Assembly (NCBI GenBank): GCA_938003595.1
Contig: CALKYH010000234.1
Span: 1 to 35,838 of the forward strand
Direction of reading: 5' to 3'
DNA from: an uncultured bacterium
Lineage (GTDB): Bacteria; Planctomycetota; Phycisphaerae; Phycisphaerales; UBA1924
DNA: 35,838 nt
Shown here: positions 1 to 8,782 of the stretch, in pieces
Position numbering within the stretch: the first letter of the stretch is position 1
Layout of the letters: each line of letters begins with the position of its first letter
The notes under the pieces: model-generated
What the model saw: the letters and a program-made list of their open reading frames with translations, nothing else
Told to the model about the DNA's origin: nothing
The model's database searches: none
Made by a program: the position numbers and the translations under genes

Positions 1-949
1 CGTCCACCTGATCGACGACGAAGTAGAGGAAGCGGCTGGCGCCGCCGGTGAAGGGGGTGCCGCCGGAGAAGCCAACGCCGAACGCGATGTACAGCGAGCC
101 GTCCGGCGCGGTGGCGCAGGGCAGGACGCCGTTCTTGATGACGGGCTGCGTCTGGCGGGCGTCGTTGGCCGTCTCGCCCGAGGGGCTGGTCGGCAGCGGG
201 ACGCCGAGCGCGCTCCAGGAGTCGATCGGCGCGGTGGGGTTCACGCCGCCCAGCTGGGCGTTGTTCCACACGCTCGTGCCGTTGGGGGCGTCGATGCCGT
301 TGGGGTCGAAGGTCGTGTTGCCGATGAAGAGGTTCGTGCCGCGCTTCTCGGCGCCGGGGGTGCCCAGGAACACATTGCCCGCCAGGCCGTCGATGCCGCC
401 GAAGGCGCCGAAGACGCGGTTGCCGTTCGCCGGGGGCGCCGCGGTGTTCGCGGGCCACGCGATGGGCAGCCACTCGATGTTGTTCTGGGCGGGCGCGGCG
501 GTGCTGAAGTTGGCGCGCCAGACGGTGGAGCCGTCGGGCAGCATCGTGCCGAACGAGTTGCTCTTGTTGACCGGCCCCTCGTTGATGTAGACATTGTTCG
601 AGCGGCCGGCGTTGGCGGCGTCGGTGGTGCCGAACGCGGTGACCGTGCGGACGGCGGTGGTGCTCGTGCCGGAGAAGAAGGTGGTGACGGCGCCGACGGG
701 CAGGCCGGCCGAGTCGGTCTCGACGACGGCGGCGTTGAACGACGCGTCGAGGCGGTCGAGGATGAAGGGGGCCCAGACCTTGACGGCGTTGAACTCGCCG
801 TTGGCGCCGCGGACGCGGGTGGCGCTCTTGGTCTGGTCGTACTGGCCGGCCTGGCCGGTGGGGTCGAAGTTGATGGCCAGGGCGGCGCCGCTGACCGTCA
901 GGAGCGCCGCCGTGGCGGCGCCCATCCGATACACACGCTGAGTCTTCAT
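1..949 (-). CDS. Secreted protein of unknown function, C-terminus beyond window edge
   Basis: An open frame begins at the ATG complementary to 947-949 and stays open to base 1, giving about 316 residues without a stop. The start is supported by an AGGAG ribosome-binding site a few bases upstream. Residues 1-25 (MKTQRVYRMG, then an Ala/Leu-rich core ending ALA) form a typical Sec signal peptide, so the product is exported. The mature part is rich in Gly, Asn, Thr and Ala with few Cys or Lys. It contains segments such as SRFLYFVVDQVD and FGGIDGLAGN, suggesting a beta-rich extracellular protein. I recognise no enzyme motif. It lies 71 bases after the pilin-like gene on the same strand and may share its transcript. 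The missing C-terminus could hold a PEP-CTERM or dockerin-like anchor, which cannot be judged here. Confidence 0.75.
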   Translation of the reverse strand, partial: MKTQRVYRMGAATAALLTVSGAALAINFDPTGQAGQYDQTKSATRVRGANGEFNAVKVWAPFILDRLDASFNAAVVETDSAGLPVGAVTTFFSGTSTTAVRTVTAFGTTDAANAGRSNNVYINEGPVNKSNSFGTMLPDGSTVWRANFSTAAPAQNNIEWLPIAWPANTAAPPANGNRVFGAFGGIDGLAGNVFLGTPGAEKRGTNLFIGNTTFDPNGIDAPNGTSVWNNAQLGGVNPTAPIDSWSALGVPLPTSPSGETANDARQTQPVIKNGVLPCATAPDGSLYIAFGVGFSGGTPFTGGASRFLYFVVDQVD

Positions 950-1020
950 CGTTCTCCTCTCGATCTCCGTGGGGTCTCTCGTTCCTCTACACCGTGATCA
1001 CGCGCCGGGACGGCGCGACT

Positions 1021-2043
1021 TCAGTTCACAGTTTCACCCTGCTCGTAGTAGCGGAAGCAGTCCTCCATGGCGTCGTTGCCGACGAACCGCGAGCCGGTCG
1101 GCAGCCACAGCGTGGGATTGCGGGACTGGACCATGTCGAGGGTCTCGGCGTGGCCGTCGAAGAAGGCGGAGTTCAGCTTGCCGCCGTGCCGGTACGACGC
1201 GTCGAGGTTCTGGCCTCGCAGGCCGGGTCGGGCGTCGCCGTAGGACTGCTCCTGGGAGTACATCGCGCCGCCGGAGGTGAAGGCGCCGAAGTGAGTCGGC
1301 GCGAACGAGCCGTCGACATCGCGCAGGCCCGAGGCGTCGATGTAGCGGAAGCCGTCCGCGAAGGCCGACTTGCTCGAGGGCTCGCCGATCTGCGGAATGC
1401 GCGGGCGGTAGCTCTGCGGCAGGGTCGCGGTGCCGGTGGGGCCGCCGGGCACGCCGACCTGCTGCCAGGAGTACGAGCCAAGGCCGCCGGAGTAGATGTC
1501 CCGACCCGCCCACTGGAAGTAGGCGCTCATCAGGTAACTGGGCCCGAGCGGGCGGACATCGCCTTCGCGGAGCAGGTAGTCCTCGACATTCGAGACGCCC
1601 TCATCGCCCACCGGGTAGATCACGACCTCGATGTTCTGCTCGGGGCAGACATACTCGTTGAACGACCAGAAGAATCGGGCCGCGCGCTCGGGCGAGGCCG
1701 AGTCGTTCTGCATGATGGGGGAGATCCAGTCGAAGTTCTGGGTTGCGGCGTAGGGATTGCTGAGCATGCGCAGCAGCTCTTCCGGGTTGCCGGAGTTGTT
1801 GATCAGCTGCAGGCCGGTGGTGTTCGCGCCGGGGATCTTGTCCTCGTTGTCGTTGGACCAGCCGATCAGGTTCTGCGCCATGCCGCGCTGTGTGGCGAGG
1901 CAGACCGTCGCTCGCGCGAGCTCGTTCGCCCTGCCGAGCCCCGGCAGCAGGATGCCGATCAGCAGCGCGATGATGGAGATGACGACGAGCAGCTCGATGA
2001 GCGTGAACGCGGCGCGGCGGTGGGGCCGGGTCGTCGGTCGCAT
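1021..2043 (-). CDS. Prepilin-type N-terminal domain, H-X9-DG family protein
   Basis: A 340-residue protein with a short basic leader (MRPTTRPHRR) followed by AFTLIELLVVISIIALL, the class III signal and hydrophobic helix of type IV pilins and pseudopilins. Glu17 is the +5 glutamate after cleavage before Phe13; the residue at -1 is Ala, not the usual Gly. Near the C-terminus His286 is followed after nine residues by Asp-Gly (296-297) in HGGKLNSAFFDGH. This is the H-X9-DG signature of a family expanded in Planctomycetota and Lentisphaerae. The protein is probably processed by a prepilin peptidase and held in a membrane or secretion complex. The chosen ATG has AGGAG eight bases upstream. An in-frame ATG at 2076 with GGAGG upstream is an alternative that adds 11 residues. 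The frame stays open far upstream but that extension overlaps another gene and is not protein-like. Confidence 0.88.
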   Translation of the reverse strand: MRPTTRPHRRAAFTLIELLVVISIIALLIGILLPGLGRANELARATVCLATQRGMAQNLIGWSNDNEDKIPGANTTGLQLINNSGNPEELLRMLSNPYAATQNFDWISPIMQNDSASPERAARFFWSFNEYVCPEQNIEVVIYPVGDEGVSNVEDYLLREGDVRPLGPSYLMSAYFQWAGRDIYSGGLGSYSWQQVGVPGGPTGTATLPQSYRPRIPQIGEPSSKSAFADGFRYIDASGLRDVDGSFAPTHFGAFTSGGAMYSQEQSYGDARPGLRGQNLDASYRHGGKLNSAFFDGHAETLDMVQSRNPTLWLPTGSRFVGNDAMEDCFRYYEQGETVN

Positions 2044-2090
2044 CGGGTGGTCTCCTGGCGTCTGTGCCGTGGTCATGCGGGCCTCCGTGC

Positions 2091-2426
2091 TCAGTCTTCG
2101 ATCACCATGAAGGTGCCGGGGTCGATCTTCAGTCCGTCCGCGTCCGCGAATCGCTGCGAGAAGACGGCCTGGTAGTGCGGCTCGATCATCCAGCCGCCGC
2201 CGTCGGCGCGGGTAACCGGGAACAGGGTGCGCTCGCCGTCGCTGGCGACGCCGGGGATGACCCGCGCGGGGCCCTCGCCGAGCTTGAGCGACATCATCTC
2301 GCCGGTGCGGACATCCACGAAGCGCGCGTCCGAGGGCAGTCTGGTCCCGCCGCGCAGGAACAGCACGAGGCCGACGATGAGTGCGATCGGGGCGAGCGCG
2401 ATGAGGGCGTACTTCAGATGCTTCAT
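2091..2426 (-). CDS. Small membrane-anchored protein of unknown function
   Basis: This 111-residue protein starts MKHLKYALIALAPIAL and has one hydrophobic segment at about residues 6-26, so it is anchored in the inner membrane or exported. The remainder is a small soluble domain containing RFVDVRTGEMMSLKLGEG and ending PGTFMVIED. Its wording suggests a conserved hypothetical family that travels with H-X9-DG pilin-like genes, but I cannot name it. It sits directly upstream of the pilin-like gene on the same strand, with 47 bases between its stop and the preferred pilin start, so the two are probably cotranscribed. No catalytic motif is visible. Confidence 0.7.
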   Translation of the reverse strand: MKHLKYALIALAPIALIVGLVLFLRGGTRLPSDARFVDVRTGEMMSLKLGEGPARVIPGVASDGERTLFPVTRADGGGWMIEPHYQAVFSQRFADADGLKIDPGTFMVIED

Positions 2427-2654
2427 GGCGGGAGCGAGTCAGCGGCCCCGGAGAGGCGGGCGATGCGTCGGAGCCGACAGCCGGGGCGGCGCTTTGTAAA
2501 GACGGCGGACCGTGTCGGGCGCGGCCGGGGCGTGCAGAATACCGGGAAATCAGGTTGGTTCTGGCCGCGGCGGGGCTCCGCGGACAAGCTGTCGATAGCG
2601 GGTCCCGAGGATAGCAGGCTCGCGCAAGTTCGACAGATCCGGGATCTTCAAGAA

Positions 2655-3923
2655 TCAGCCAAGAGGGTGGAAAGCCCTGAGCGCAGCGCTGCCTGCAACA
2701 TGTCCGCTGGCCCACGCCCACTGGAAGTTGAACCCGCCGACGCGCCCGTCCACATCGCAGACCTCGCCGCAGAGGTAGAGTCCCGGGCAGATCTTCGACT
2801 CCATCGTTCCTAAGTCGATCTCTGTCAAGGGGATGCCTCCAGCGGTGGCCTCGGCGTACGCGAAGCCGCGATCACCCGATATAGGGGTATCGAGTTCAGT
2901 GATCGCCTGCACCATCGCGCGGCGCCGGTCGCGAGAGAGATTGCTGATGCGCTCGCCGAGGCCGATCTGCGCGTGCCCGAGGAGCGCCTTGGCGAGGCGC
3001 TCGGGCAGAATCTCGCGCAGCGGGCGCATGGCGCCGGCGGCGGGCTGGTCGAGCAGCGCCTTGTCGAAGGATTCGGGTGTGTGACCGGGGAGCCAGTTGA
3101 TGATGAATCGGGCGCCGGGGTCGGCCTGGTGCGCGGCGGTCCAGTGTCGGCTGATGTCCAGGGCCGCGGGACCGGAGAGGCCGAAGTGGGTGCAGAGCAG
3201 GGCGTTGGTGAAGGAGGCCAGGCGTTTGCCGGCGCCGGAGCGGACCTCGACGGTGGCGGGCGCGGCAAGGCCCGATAACTCGGTCAGAAAGTGCCCTCTG
3301 GGCAGCAGGAGGGGGGCCAGAGCGGGGAAGATGGCCGGGGTGAGGGAGTGACCGAGGGAGCGTGCGATGGGGTAGCCGGCGCCGTCGGAGCCGGTCTTGG
3401 GCAGGGCCATGCCGCCGCTGGCGAGGACGACGCGGGCGGCACGGATTGTTCTGGGTTCGCCGGACGCGGAGCGGGGGTCCTCGCGGACGATGAAGCCGTC
3501 GCCGTCGCGGACGATCTCGCCGACGCGCCAGGGGAAGCGGATCTCGGCGCCGGCGTCGCGCGCGGCGCGGAGGAGCGCGGCGAGGACATCGCGGGCGCGG
3601 TCGGTGGTGGGGAAGAGTTTGCCGGTGTCCTCCTGCTTGAGGGTGACGCCGAGTTCCTCGAAGAAGGCGACGGTGCGACGGACGGGGAAGCGCCGCAGGA
3701 CTTTGGCGATCATGGGGCGAGGAGCGCCGGCGTAGGCGCGTTCATCGACCTCGAAGTGGGTGACATTGCAGCGCCCGCCGCCGGCGACGAGGATCTTGGC
3801 GCCGAGGGAGCGGGCGCCGTCGAGGGCGATGATGCGCGACCCGGGCGCGGAGCGTCCCGCCCAGATGGCGGCCATGAGGCCCGCGGCGCCGGCGCCGACG
3901 ATGACGAGGTCCGCTCGTTCCAC
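2655..3923 (-). CDS. NAD(P)/FAD-dependent oxidoreductase, BaiN/HI0933 family
   Basis: A 422-residue flavoprotein. Residues 1-25 hold the dinucleotide-binding Rossmann motif (DLVIVGAGAAGLMAA). Next come the family signature GAKILVAGGGRCNVTH and, near the C-terminus, GEVCDVDGRVGGFNFQWAW, which closes the FAD site. These identify the HI0933/BaiN/RdsA family, whose members are FAD enzymes often with unknown substrates; some reduce unsaturated bile-acid intermediates. The start is taken as the GTG at 3921-3923 because no ATG is available before the Rossmann strand. No clear ribosome-binding site precedes it, which suggests translational coupling to purK, which ends 11 bases upstream. Length is normal for the family. 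Its link to purine synthesis is positional only. Confidence 0.9.
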   Translation of the reverse strand: MERADLVIVGAGAAGLMAAIWAGRSAPGSRIIALDGARSLGAKILVAGGGRCNVTHFEVDERAYAGAPRPMIAKVLRRFPVRRTVAFFEELGVTLKQEDTGKLFPTTDRARDVLAALLRAARDAGAEIRFPWRVGEIVRDGDGFIVREDPRSASGEPRTIRAARVVLASGGMALPKTGSDGAGYPIARSLGHSLTPAIFPALAPLLLPRGHFLTELSGLAAPATVEVRSGAGKRLASFTNALLCTHFGLSGPAALDISRHWTAAHQADPGARFIINWLPGHTPESFDKALLDQPAAGAMRPLREILPERLAKALLGHAQIGLGERISNLSRDRRRAMVQAITELDTPISGDRGFAYAEATAGGIPLTEIDLGTMESKICPGLYLCGEVCDVDGRVGGFNFQWAWASGHVAGSAALRAFHPLG

Positions 3924-3934
3924 AGGTTGGGAAT

Positions 3935-5044
3935 CTACGCGGAGAGGACGGTCGCGGCCTCGACCAGGGCCCGGGCGCGGGCGACGCGCTGGGCGAGGGA
4001 GGCAGGGTCCGGGTCGGTGATCGTGAGGTGGCCGAGCTTGCGCCCGGGGCGGGGCTGCTTGGCGTAGAGGTGGAGGCGCAGGGCGCGGTCGGCGAGGAGA
4101 TCGCCCAGGGGCGGGACGGAGCCGACGAGGTTGAGCATGACGCTGGGGGCCCGGGGGGCGGTGGAGCCGAGCGGCATGCCGAGGATGGCGCGGAGGTGGT
4201 TCTCGAACTGGCTCGTGTCGGCGCCGTCGATGGTCCAGTGGCCGGAGTTGTGGACGCGGCAGGCCATCTCGTTGACGAGCAGGCGGCCGGAGACCTCGAA
4301 GAGCTCGATGACCAGGACGCCGACATAGCGGAGCGCGTCGAGCGCGGCGCCGGCGATGGCCTCGGCCTCTGCCTGGAGGGCGGGCGTCAGGCCGGGCGCG
4401 GGGGCGATGGACTGGAAGAGGATGCCGGAGCGGTGCTCGTTCTGGACGAGCGGGTAGAAGGCGGTCTCGCCCGTGCGGGAACGCACGGCGATGATGGACA
4501 GCTCGCGCTCGAAGGGGACAAAGCCCTCGAGGATCAGGGGTTGGCCGCCGAGGGTCCGCCACGCGGCGCCGGCGGCGCGGGGGTCGCGCAGGACGATCTG
4601 GCCCTTGCCGTCGTAGCCCATGCGGCGCGTCTTGAGGACGCAGGGCGTGTCGATGCGTGCGGCGGCGCCGGCGAGGTCGGGCTCGGCGTCGACGGCGGCG
4701 AAGGGAGGCGTCTCGACGCCCAGGGCGCGGAAGAACTCTTTCTCGAGGACGCGGTCCTGGGCGATCTGCAGGGCGCGCGAGGGAGGGAAGACATGGCCGT
4801 GGCGTTCGAGGTACGCGGCGGTGGGGGCCGGGACATTCTCGAACTCGTAGGTGGTGACGGCGGCGTCGGCGATGAGGCGCGCGAGGGCGTCGGGCTCGTC
4901 GTAGGCGGCGACGATCTGCTCGCCGACATCGGCGGCGGGAGAGTTCGGCGTTGGGTCGAGGAAGCGGCAGCGCAGGCCGAGCGGGGCGCCGGCGAGGGCG
5001 AGCATCCGTCCGAGCTGACCGGCGCCGAGGATGGAGACGATCAT
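3935..5044 (-). CDS. purK: N5-carboxyaminoimidazole ribonucleotide synthase
   Basis: A 369-residue ATP-grasp enzyme that carboxylates aminoimidazole ribonucleotide with ATP and bicarbonate in cytoplasmic de novo purine synthesis; its product goes to PurE. The N-terminus MIVSILGAGQLGRMLALAG is the characteristic PurK pre-ATP-grasp start. Other hallmarks are TYEFENVP, RRMGYDGKGQ, the ligand motif VLVIELFEV, NEMACRVHNSGHWTIDG, and QFENHLRAILG. The ATG at 5042-5044 overlaps the purE stop (ATGA), as expected for coupled translation of the pair. Length matches the family. Presence of PurK implies the two-step bacterial route and a class I PurE. Confidence 0.96.
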   Translation of the reverse strand: MIVSILGAGQLGRMLALAGAPLGLRCRFLDPTPNSPAADVGEQIVAAYDEPDALARLIADAAVTTYEFENVPAPTAAYLERHGHVFPPSRALQIAQDRVLEKEFFRALGVETPPFAAVDAEPDLAGAAARIDTPCVLKTRRMGYDGKGQIVLRDPRAAGAAWRTLGGQPLILEGFVPFERELSIIAVRSRTGETAFYPLVQNEHRSGILFQSIAPAPGLTPALQAEAEAIAGAALDALRYVGVLVIELFEVSGRLLVNEMACRVHNSGHWTIDGADTSQFENHLRAILGMPLGSTAPRAPSVMLNLVGSVPPLGDLLADRALRLHLYAKQPRPGRKLGHLTITDPDPASLAQRVARARALVEAATVLSA

Positions 5045-5583
5045 GGGTCGCGCGGGGCGGGCTTGCGGGGGTCGGGGTCGTCGAGGACGCGCCTGGTCTG
5101 CTTGGCGCGGTGGGCCTGCAGCTTCTTCGCGATGTCGGGGTGATCGGCGGCGAGGATGGAGGCGGCGAAGAGGGCGGCGTTGACGGCGCCGGCGCGGCCG
5201 ATGGCGAAGGTGGCGACGGGCACGCCCGCGGGCATCTGGACGATGGACAGGAGGGAGTCCATGCCCTTGAGGGTCTTGGATTCGACGGGGACGCCGAGCA
5301 CGGGCAGCGTGGTCTTGGAGGCGGCCATGCCGGGCAGGTGCGCGGCGCCGCCGGCGCCGGCGATGATGACGCGGAGGTTGCGGGCCTCGGCGCCGGAGGC
5401 GTAGTCGAAGAGCAGGTCGGGCGTGCGGTGCGCGGAGACGACGCGGACCTCGTGCGCGACGCCGAGGTCGGCGAGGGTCTCGGCGGCGTGGGCCATGGTC
5501 TCCCAGTCGGAGCGCGAGCCCATGATGACGCCGACGAGCGGCGGAGCGGTCGGCTTGTTCGCGGCGGCGCGGCTCTTGGCCAT
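5041..5583 (-). CDS. purE: N5-carboxyaminoimidazole ribonucleotide mutase, class I
   Basis: A 180-residue PurE that converts N5-CAIR to 4-carboxyaminoimidazole ribonucleotide. It carries the substrate loop GSRSDW (22-27), the catalytic-histidine motif SAHRTP with His52, and the glycine-rich VIIAGAGGAAHLPGMAA. The GVPVESKTLKGMDSLLSIVQMPAGVPV stretch is also diagnostic (quoted here only in part: SKTLKGMDSLLSIVQMP). There is an N-terminal extension of about 15 residues and a basic C-terminal tail (RAKQTRRVLDDPDPRKP) beyond the core. It is first in the purE-purK-flavoprotein unit and diverges from mrpA. GGAG lies about nine bases before the ATG. Confidence 0.96.
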   Translation of the reverse strand: MAKSRAAANKPTAPPLVGVIMGSRSDWETMAHAAETLADLGVAHEVRVVSAHRTPDLLFDYASGAEARNLRVIIAGAGGAAHLPGMAASKTTLPVLGVPVESKTLKGMDSLLSIVQMPAGVPVATFAIGRAGAVNAALFAASILAADHPDIAKKLQAHRAKQTRRVLDDPDPRKPAPRDP

Positions 5584-5712
5584 GGGGGTTTGCTCCGAGA
5601 GAGAGCGACAGCGTAACGCGGGCCGGGGGGCGGGGCTGAGGAGGAGCGGTTAGTATGGGCCCACGCCGGGCAGTTCGCGAGATTCCCCCGAGCCGGCGCC
5701 GCGACACGGACC

Positions 5713-8019
5713 ATGCTGCAATCGGTCTTACTGATTTTGGGGCTTTCGGCCCTCGCGCCGTGGGTGCATCGGCTGGTCGGCCGCGGAAGCGGCTGGCTGT
5801 TCGGCGCGGCGGCGGCGGGGCTGTGCGGGTATTTCGTCTCGCGCGCGGGGCTCGTGTTGTCGGGCGGCTCGGTGGAGCAGGGCTGGACCTGGATCGAGGC
5901 GCTGGGGGCGGGGATCTCGTTCCGGCTGGACGGGCTGAGCCTGGTGTTCGCGCTGCTGGTGACGGGGGTGGGGGCGCTGATCCTGGTGTACACGGGGGCG
6001 TACATGCGGGATCACCCGCGGCTGGGGTCGTTCTACTCGACGCTGCTGCTGTTCATGGCGTCGATGCTGGGGCTCGTGCTGGCGGACAATGTGGTGTCGC
6101 TGTTCGTCTTCTGGGAGCTGACGAGCGTGTCGTCGTTCCTGCTGATCGGGTTCGAGCGGCAGCGTGAGAGCGCCCGCCGCGCGGCGATGCAGGCGCTGCT
6201 GGTGACGGGGCTGGGGGGGATGGCGCTGCTGGGCGGGCTGGTGATGCTCGCGATGGCGGCCGGCTCGTGGGAGCTGCGGGAGATCGTGGAGGCGGGGGAC
6301 GCGGTGCGGGCGCACCCGCTGTACCTGCCGGCGTTCGCGCTGGTGACGCTGGGGGCGTTCACGAAGTCGGCGCAGTTCCCGTTCCATTTCTGGCTGCCGA
6401 ACGCGATGGAGGCGCCGACGCCGGTCAGCGCGTACCTGCACTCCTCGACGATGGTGAAGGCGGGGGTCTATTTGCTGGCGCGGCTGGCGCCGGCGCTGGG
6501 CGGGACGGAGGTGTGGCTGAACACTCTGGCGTGGGTGGGCGGCGGGACCTTCGTGCTGGGGGCGCTGCTGGCGACGCGCGAGCTGGAGATGAAGCGGATC
6601 CTGGCGTACACGACCGTGAGCGGTCTGGGGGCGCTGGTGATGATGCTGGGGATCGGGACGGAGGAGGCCGCGCTGGCGATGGGGGCGTTCCTGATCACGC
6701 ACGCGCTGTACAAGGGGTCGCTGTTCCTGGTCGCGGGGGCGGTGGATTACTCGGCGGGGGAGAAGAAGGTGGACAGGCTGGGGGGCCTGGGTCGCGCGAT
6801 GCCGCTGACGGCGGTGTTCGCGGCGCTGGCGGCGCTGTCGATGGCCGGCGTGCCGCCGATGATCGGGTTCATCGCGAAGGAACTCGTGCTGGAGAGCACG
6901 CTGCATGATCCGGGCCTGCGGCTGGGCGTCGTGCTGGCGGCGGTGGGCGCCGCGCTGACGGTGACGGCGGCGGGGATCGTGGGCGTGGGGCCGTTCATCG
7001 GCAGGGCGCGGGAGACGCCGCGCAAGGCGCGGGACCCGGGGATCGCCATCCTGCTCGGGCCCGGGCTGCTCGCGGCGCTGGGCCTGCTGTGCGGCGTGGC
7101 GCCGGCGCTGTTCACGGACGGGCTGGTGTCCGGCGTGGCGAGTTCGACCCTGGGCGAGCCGGTGTCCAAGCATCTGCACCTGTGGCATGGGTTCACGCCG
7201 GCGCTGGCGGTCAGCGCCGCCGCGCTGGCGGCGGGCGTGGTCCTCTGGCTGCTGGCGACGCCTTGGCGGCGGGCGCTGGCGCCGATCAAGTCGCTGGCGC
7301 GGTTCGGACCGGAGCGCGGGTACACCGCGGGGCTGGGCGTGCTGAATGTGACGGCGTCGGCGCTGACCGAGGTCATTCAGAACGGCCGCCTTCGCCGGTA
7401 CTCGGCGGTGGTGATCGTCTTCACGGGGATTCTGGTGGGCGCCGCGCTGGTGGAGCTGGGCGCGCTGCGCGGGATCACGGGGATCGGCGAGGTCTATGCG
7501 CTGGACGCGGCGCTGTGCGCGATGATCGTGGTGGGCGCGATGGCGGCGACGCGGGCGAAGGGGCGGCTGGGCGCGGTGGCGGCGCTGGGGATCGTGGGCT
7601 ACGGCGTGACGGTGATCTATGTGCTGTACGGCGCGCCGGATCTGGCGCTGACGCTGGTGTCTGTGGAGACGCTGACGGTGATCCTGTTCGTGCTGGTGCT
7701 GTACCACCTGCCGCGGTTCGCGATCTACACGAACAAGGCGGCGCGGGCGCGGGACCTGGTCATCGCGGTGGTGTTCGGGGCGATCATGACGCTGGTGACG
7801 CTGGTGGCGGCGGACACGCAGATCGCGCCGACGATCTCCGGCTGGTTCGTGGAGAACAGCGTGCCCAAGGGCAAGGGGCACAACATCGTGAATGTGATCC
7901 TGGTGGATTTCCGGGCGCTGGACACGCTGGGGGAGATCACGGCGCTGTCGGTCTCGGCGCTGGGGGTGTACGCGCTGCTGAAGCTGCGTCCGGCGACCAG
8001 CGGGGGGAATGAGGCATGA
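5713..8019 (+). CDS. mrpA: Na+(K+)/H+ antiporter subunit A
   Basis: A 768-residue multi-spanning protein and the first gene of a complete mrp operon. MrpA is the largest subunit of the Mrp antiporter, related to NuoL of complex I, and exchanges Na+ or K+ for protons. Family residues known to matter are present: Glu135 in VFWELTS, Lys218 in FTKSAQFPF and His225, matching Glu140, Lys223 and His230 of the Bacillus protein with a constant offset of five. The NuoL-like core covers about residues 60-430. The C-terminal half holds additional helices, including the YVLYGAPDLALTL segment of the MrpA tail. Length fits MrpA not fused to MrpB. The stop overlaps the mrpB start. A TAGTAT at 5651-5656 could be a -10 element, with no good -35. 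Confidence 0.97.
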   Translation: MLQSVLLILGLSALAPWVHRLVGRGSGWLFGAAAAGLCGYFVSRAGLVLSGGSVEQGWTWIEALGAGISFRLDGLSLVFALLVTGVGALILVYTGAYMRDHPRLGSFYSTLLLFMASMLGLVLADNVVSLFVFWELTSVSSFLLIGFERQRESARRAAMQALLVTGLGGMALLGGLVMLAMAAGSWELREIVEAGDAVRAHPLYLPAFALVTLGAFTKSAQFPFHFWLPNAMEAPTPVSAYLHSSTMVKAGVYLLARLAPALGGTEVWLNTLAWVGGGTFVLGALLATRELEMKRILAYTTVSGLGALVMMLGIGTEEAALAMGAFLITHALYKGSLFLVAGAVDYSAGEKKVDRLGGLGRAMPLTAVFAALAALSMAGVPPMIGFIAKELVLESTLHDPGLRLGVVLAAVGAALTVTAAGIVGVGPFIGRARETPRKARDPGIAILLGPGLLAALGLLCGVAPALFTDGLVSGVASSTLGEPVSKHLHLWHGFTPALAVSAAALAAGVVLWLLATPWRRALAPIKSLARFGPERGYTAGLGVLNVTASALTEVIQNGRLRRYSAVVIVFTGILVGAALVELGALRGITGIGEVYALDAALCAMIVVGAMAATRAKGRLGAVAALGIVGYGVTVIYVLYGAPDLALTLVSVETLTVILFVLVLYHLPRFAIYTNKAARARDLVIAVVFGAIMTLVTLVAADTQIAPTISGWFVENSVPKGKGHNIVNVILVDFRALDTLGEITALSVSALGVYALLKLRPATSGGNEA

Positions 8020-8429
8020 ACTCGATCATCCTCCGCACCACCGCGCGCCTGATCCTGCCGCTGCTGCTGCTGTTCTCGATCCTGCTGCTGCTGCTGGGGC
8101 ACAACCAGCCGGGCGGCGGGTTCGCGGGCGGGCTGCTGGCTGCGGCGGCGTACGCGCTGTACGCGATGGCCTACGACGGGCCCTCGGCGCGCCGGCTGCT
8201 GCGGGTGTCTCCGGGCGCGCTGCTGGGGCTCGGGCTGGCGATCGCGCTGCTGAGCGGGCTTGTGGGCGTGTTCATGGGGCAGGAGTTCCTGCGGAGCGCG
8301 TGGACCGAGGCCGACCTGCCGCTGGTGGGGCATGTCAAGCTCGGGACGCCGATGCTGTTCGACCTGGGCGTGTACTTCACGGTCGTGGGCGTGACGCTCA
8401 TGATGATCTTCGCCATGAGGGAGGAGTAG
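8016..8429 (+). CDS. mrpB: Na+(K+)/H+ antiporter subunit B
   Basis: A 137-residue hydrophobic protein with four predicted helices, normal for MrpB/MnhB. The motif GHNQPGGGFAGGLLAA near residue 28 is the family hallmark. LGTPMLFDLGVYFTVVGV near the C-terminus is also typical. The ATG overlaps the mrpA stop by four bases (ATGA), so translation is coupled. MrpB is a structural part of the membrane Mrp complex next to MrpA and has no known activity alone. Confidence 0.95.
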   Translation: MNSIILRTTARLILPLLLLFSILLLLLGHNQPGGGFAGGLLAAAAYALYAMAYDGPSARRLLRVSPGALLGLGLAIALLSGLVGVFMGQEFLRSAWTEADLPLVGHVKLGTPMLFDLGVYFTVVGVTLMMIFAMREE

Positions 8430-8434
8430 GCGCC

Positions 8435-8782
8435 ATGCAGACTCTCCTGGCGGTCGTGGTGGGGGTGATCTACGCGGCGTCGATCTATCTGATGCTGCGC
8501 CGGAACATCGTGAAGCTCGTGATCGGGCTGGCGCTGTTCGGGCACGCGAGCAATCTGCTGATCTTCACGGCGGGCGGCCTGACGCGGGGCAAGCCGCCGC
8601 TGGCGCCGGACGGCATGAGCGCGCCCGAGGGCGTGGTGGCGGATCCGTTGCCGCACGCGCTGATCCTGACGGCCATCGTCATCGGCTTCGGCGTGCTGGC
8701 GTTCGCGCTGGCGCTGGTGCACCGGACCTACCAGATGACCGGCCAGGACGACACGGACCAGATGCGGAGCGCAGAGGCATGA
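8435..8782 (+). CDS. mrpC: Na+(K+)/H+ antiporter subunit C
   Basis: A 115-residue protein with three predicted helices, homologous to NuoK of complex I. The central motif KLVIGLALFGHASNLLIF and DPLPHALILTAIVIGFGV, containing a histidine-alanine-leucine turn, are characteristic of MrpC. The ATG at 8435 follows GGAGGAG, which is also the end of mrpB, and the two genes are five bases apart. The soluble C-terminal tail (RTYQMTGQDDTDQM) is acidic. The stop overlaps the mrpD start. Confidence 0.95.
   Translation: MQTLLAVVVGVIYAASIYLMLRRNIVKLVIGLALFGHASNLLIFTAGGLTRGKPPLAPDGMSAPEGVVADPLPHALILTAIVIGFGVLAFALALVHRTYQMTGQDDTDQMRSAEA

Noticed and set aside
2044..2721. Upstream extension of the pilin-like frame to 2721
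   Set aside because: It overlaps the 111-residue gene, lacks conserved sequence and places the class III signal mid-protein. A prepilin leader must be N-terminal.
3924..6005. Extension of the flavoprotein frame far upstream through purK and purE
   Set aside because: The extra sequence is Arg/Pro-rich and antiphase to purK and purE; the Rossmann motif sets the true start near 3923.
5728..7881. A 717-codon minus-strand frame inside mrpA
   Set aside because: Its translation is almost entirely Arg, Gln, His and Pro, the mirror of a hydrophobic membrane protein; no gene.
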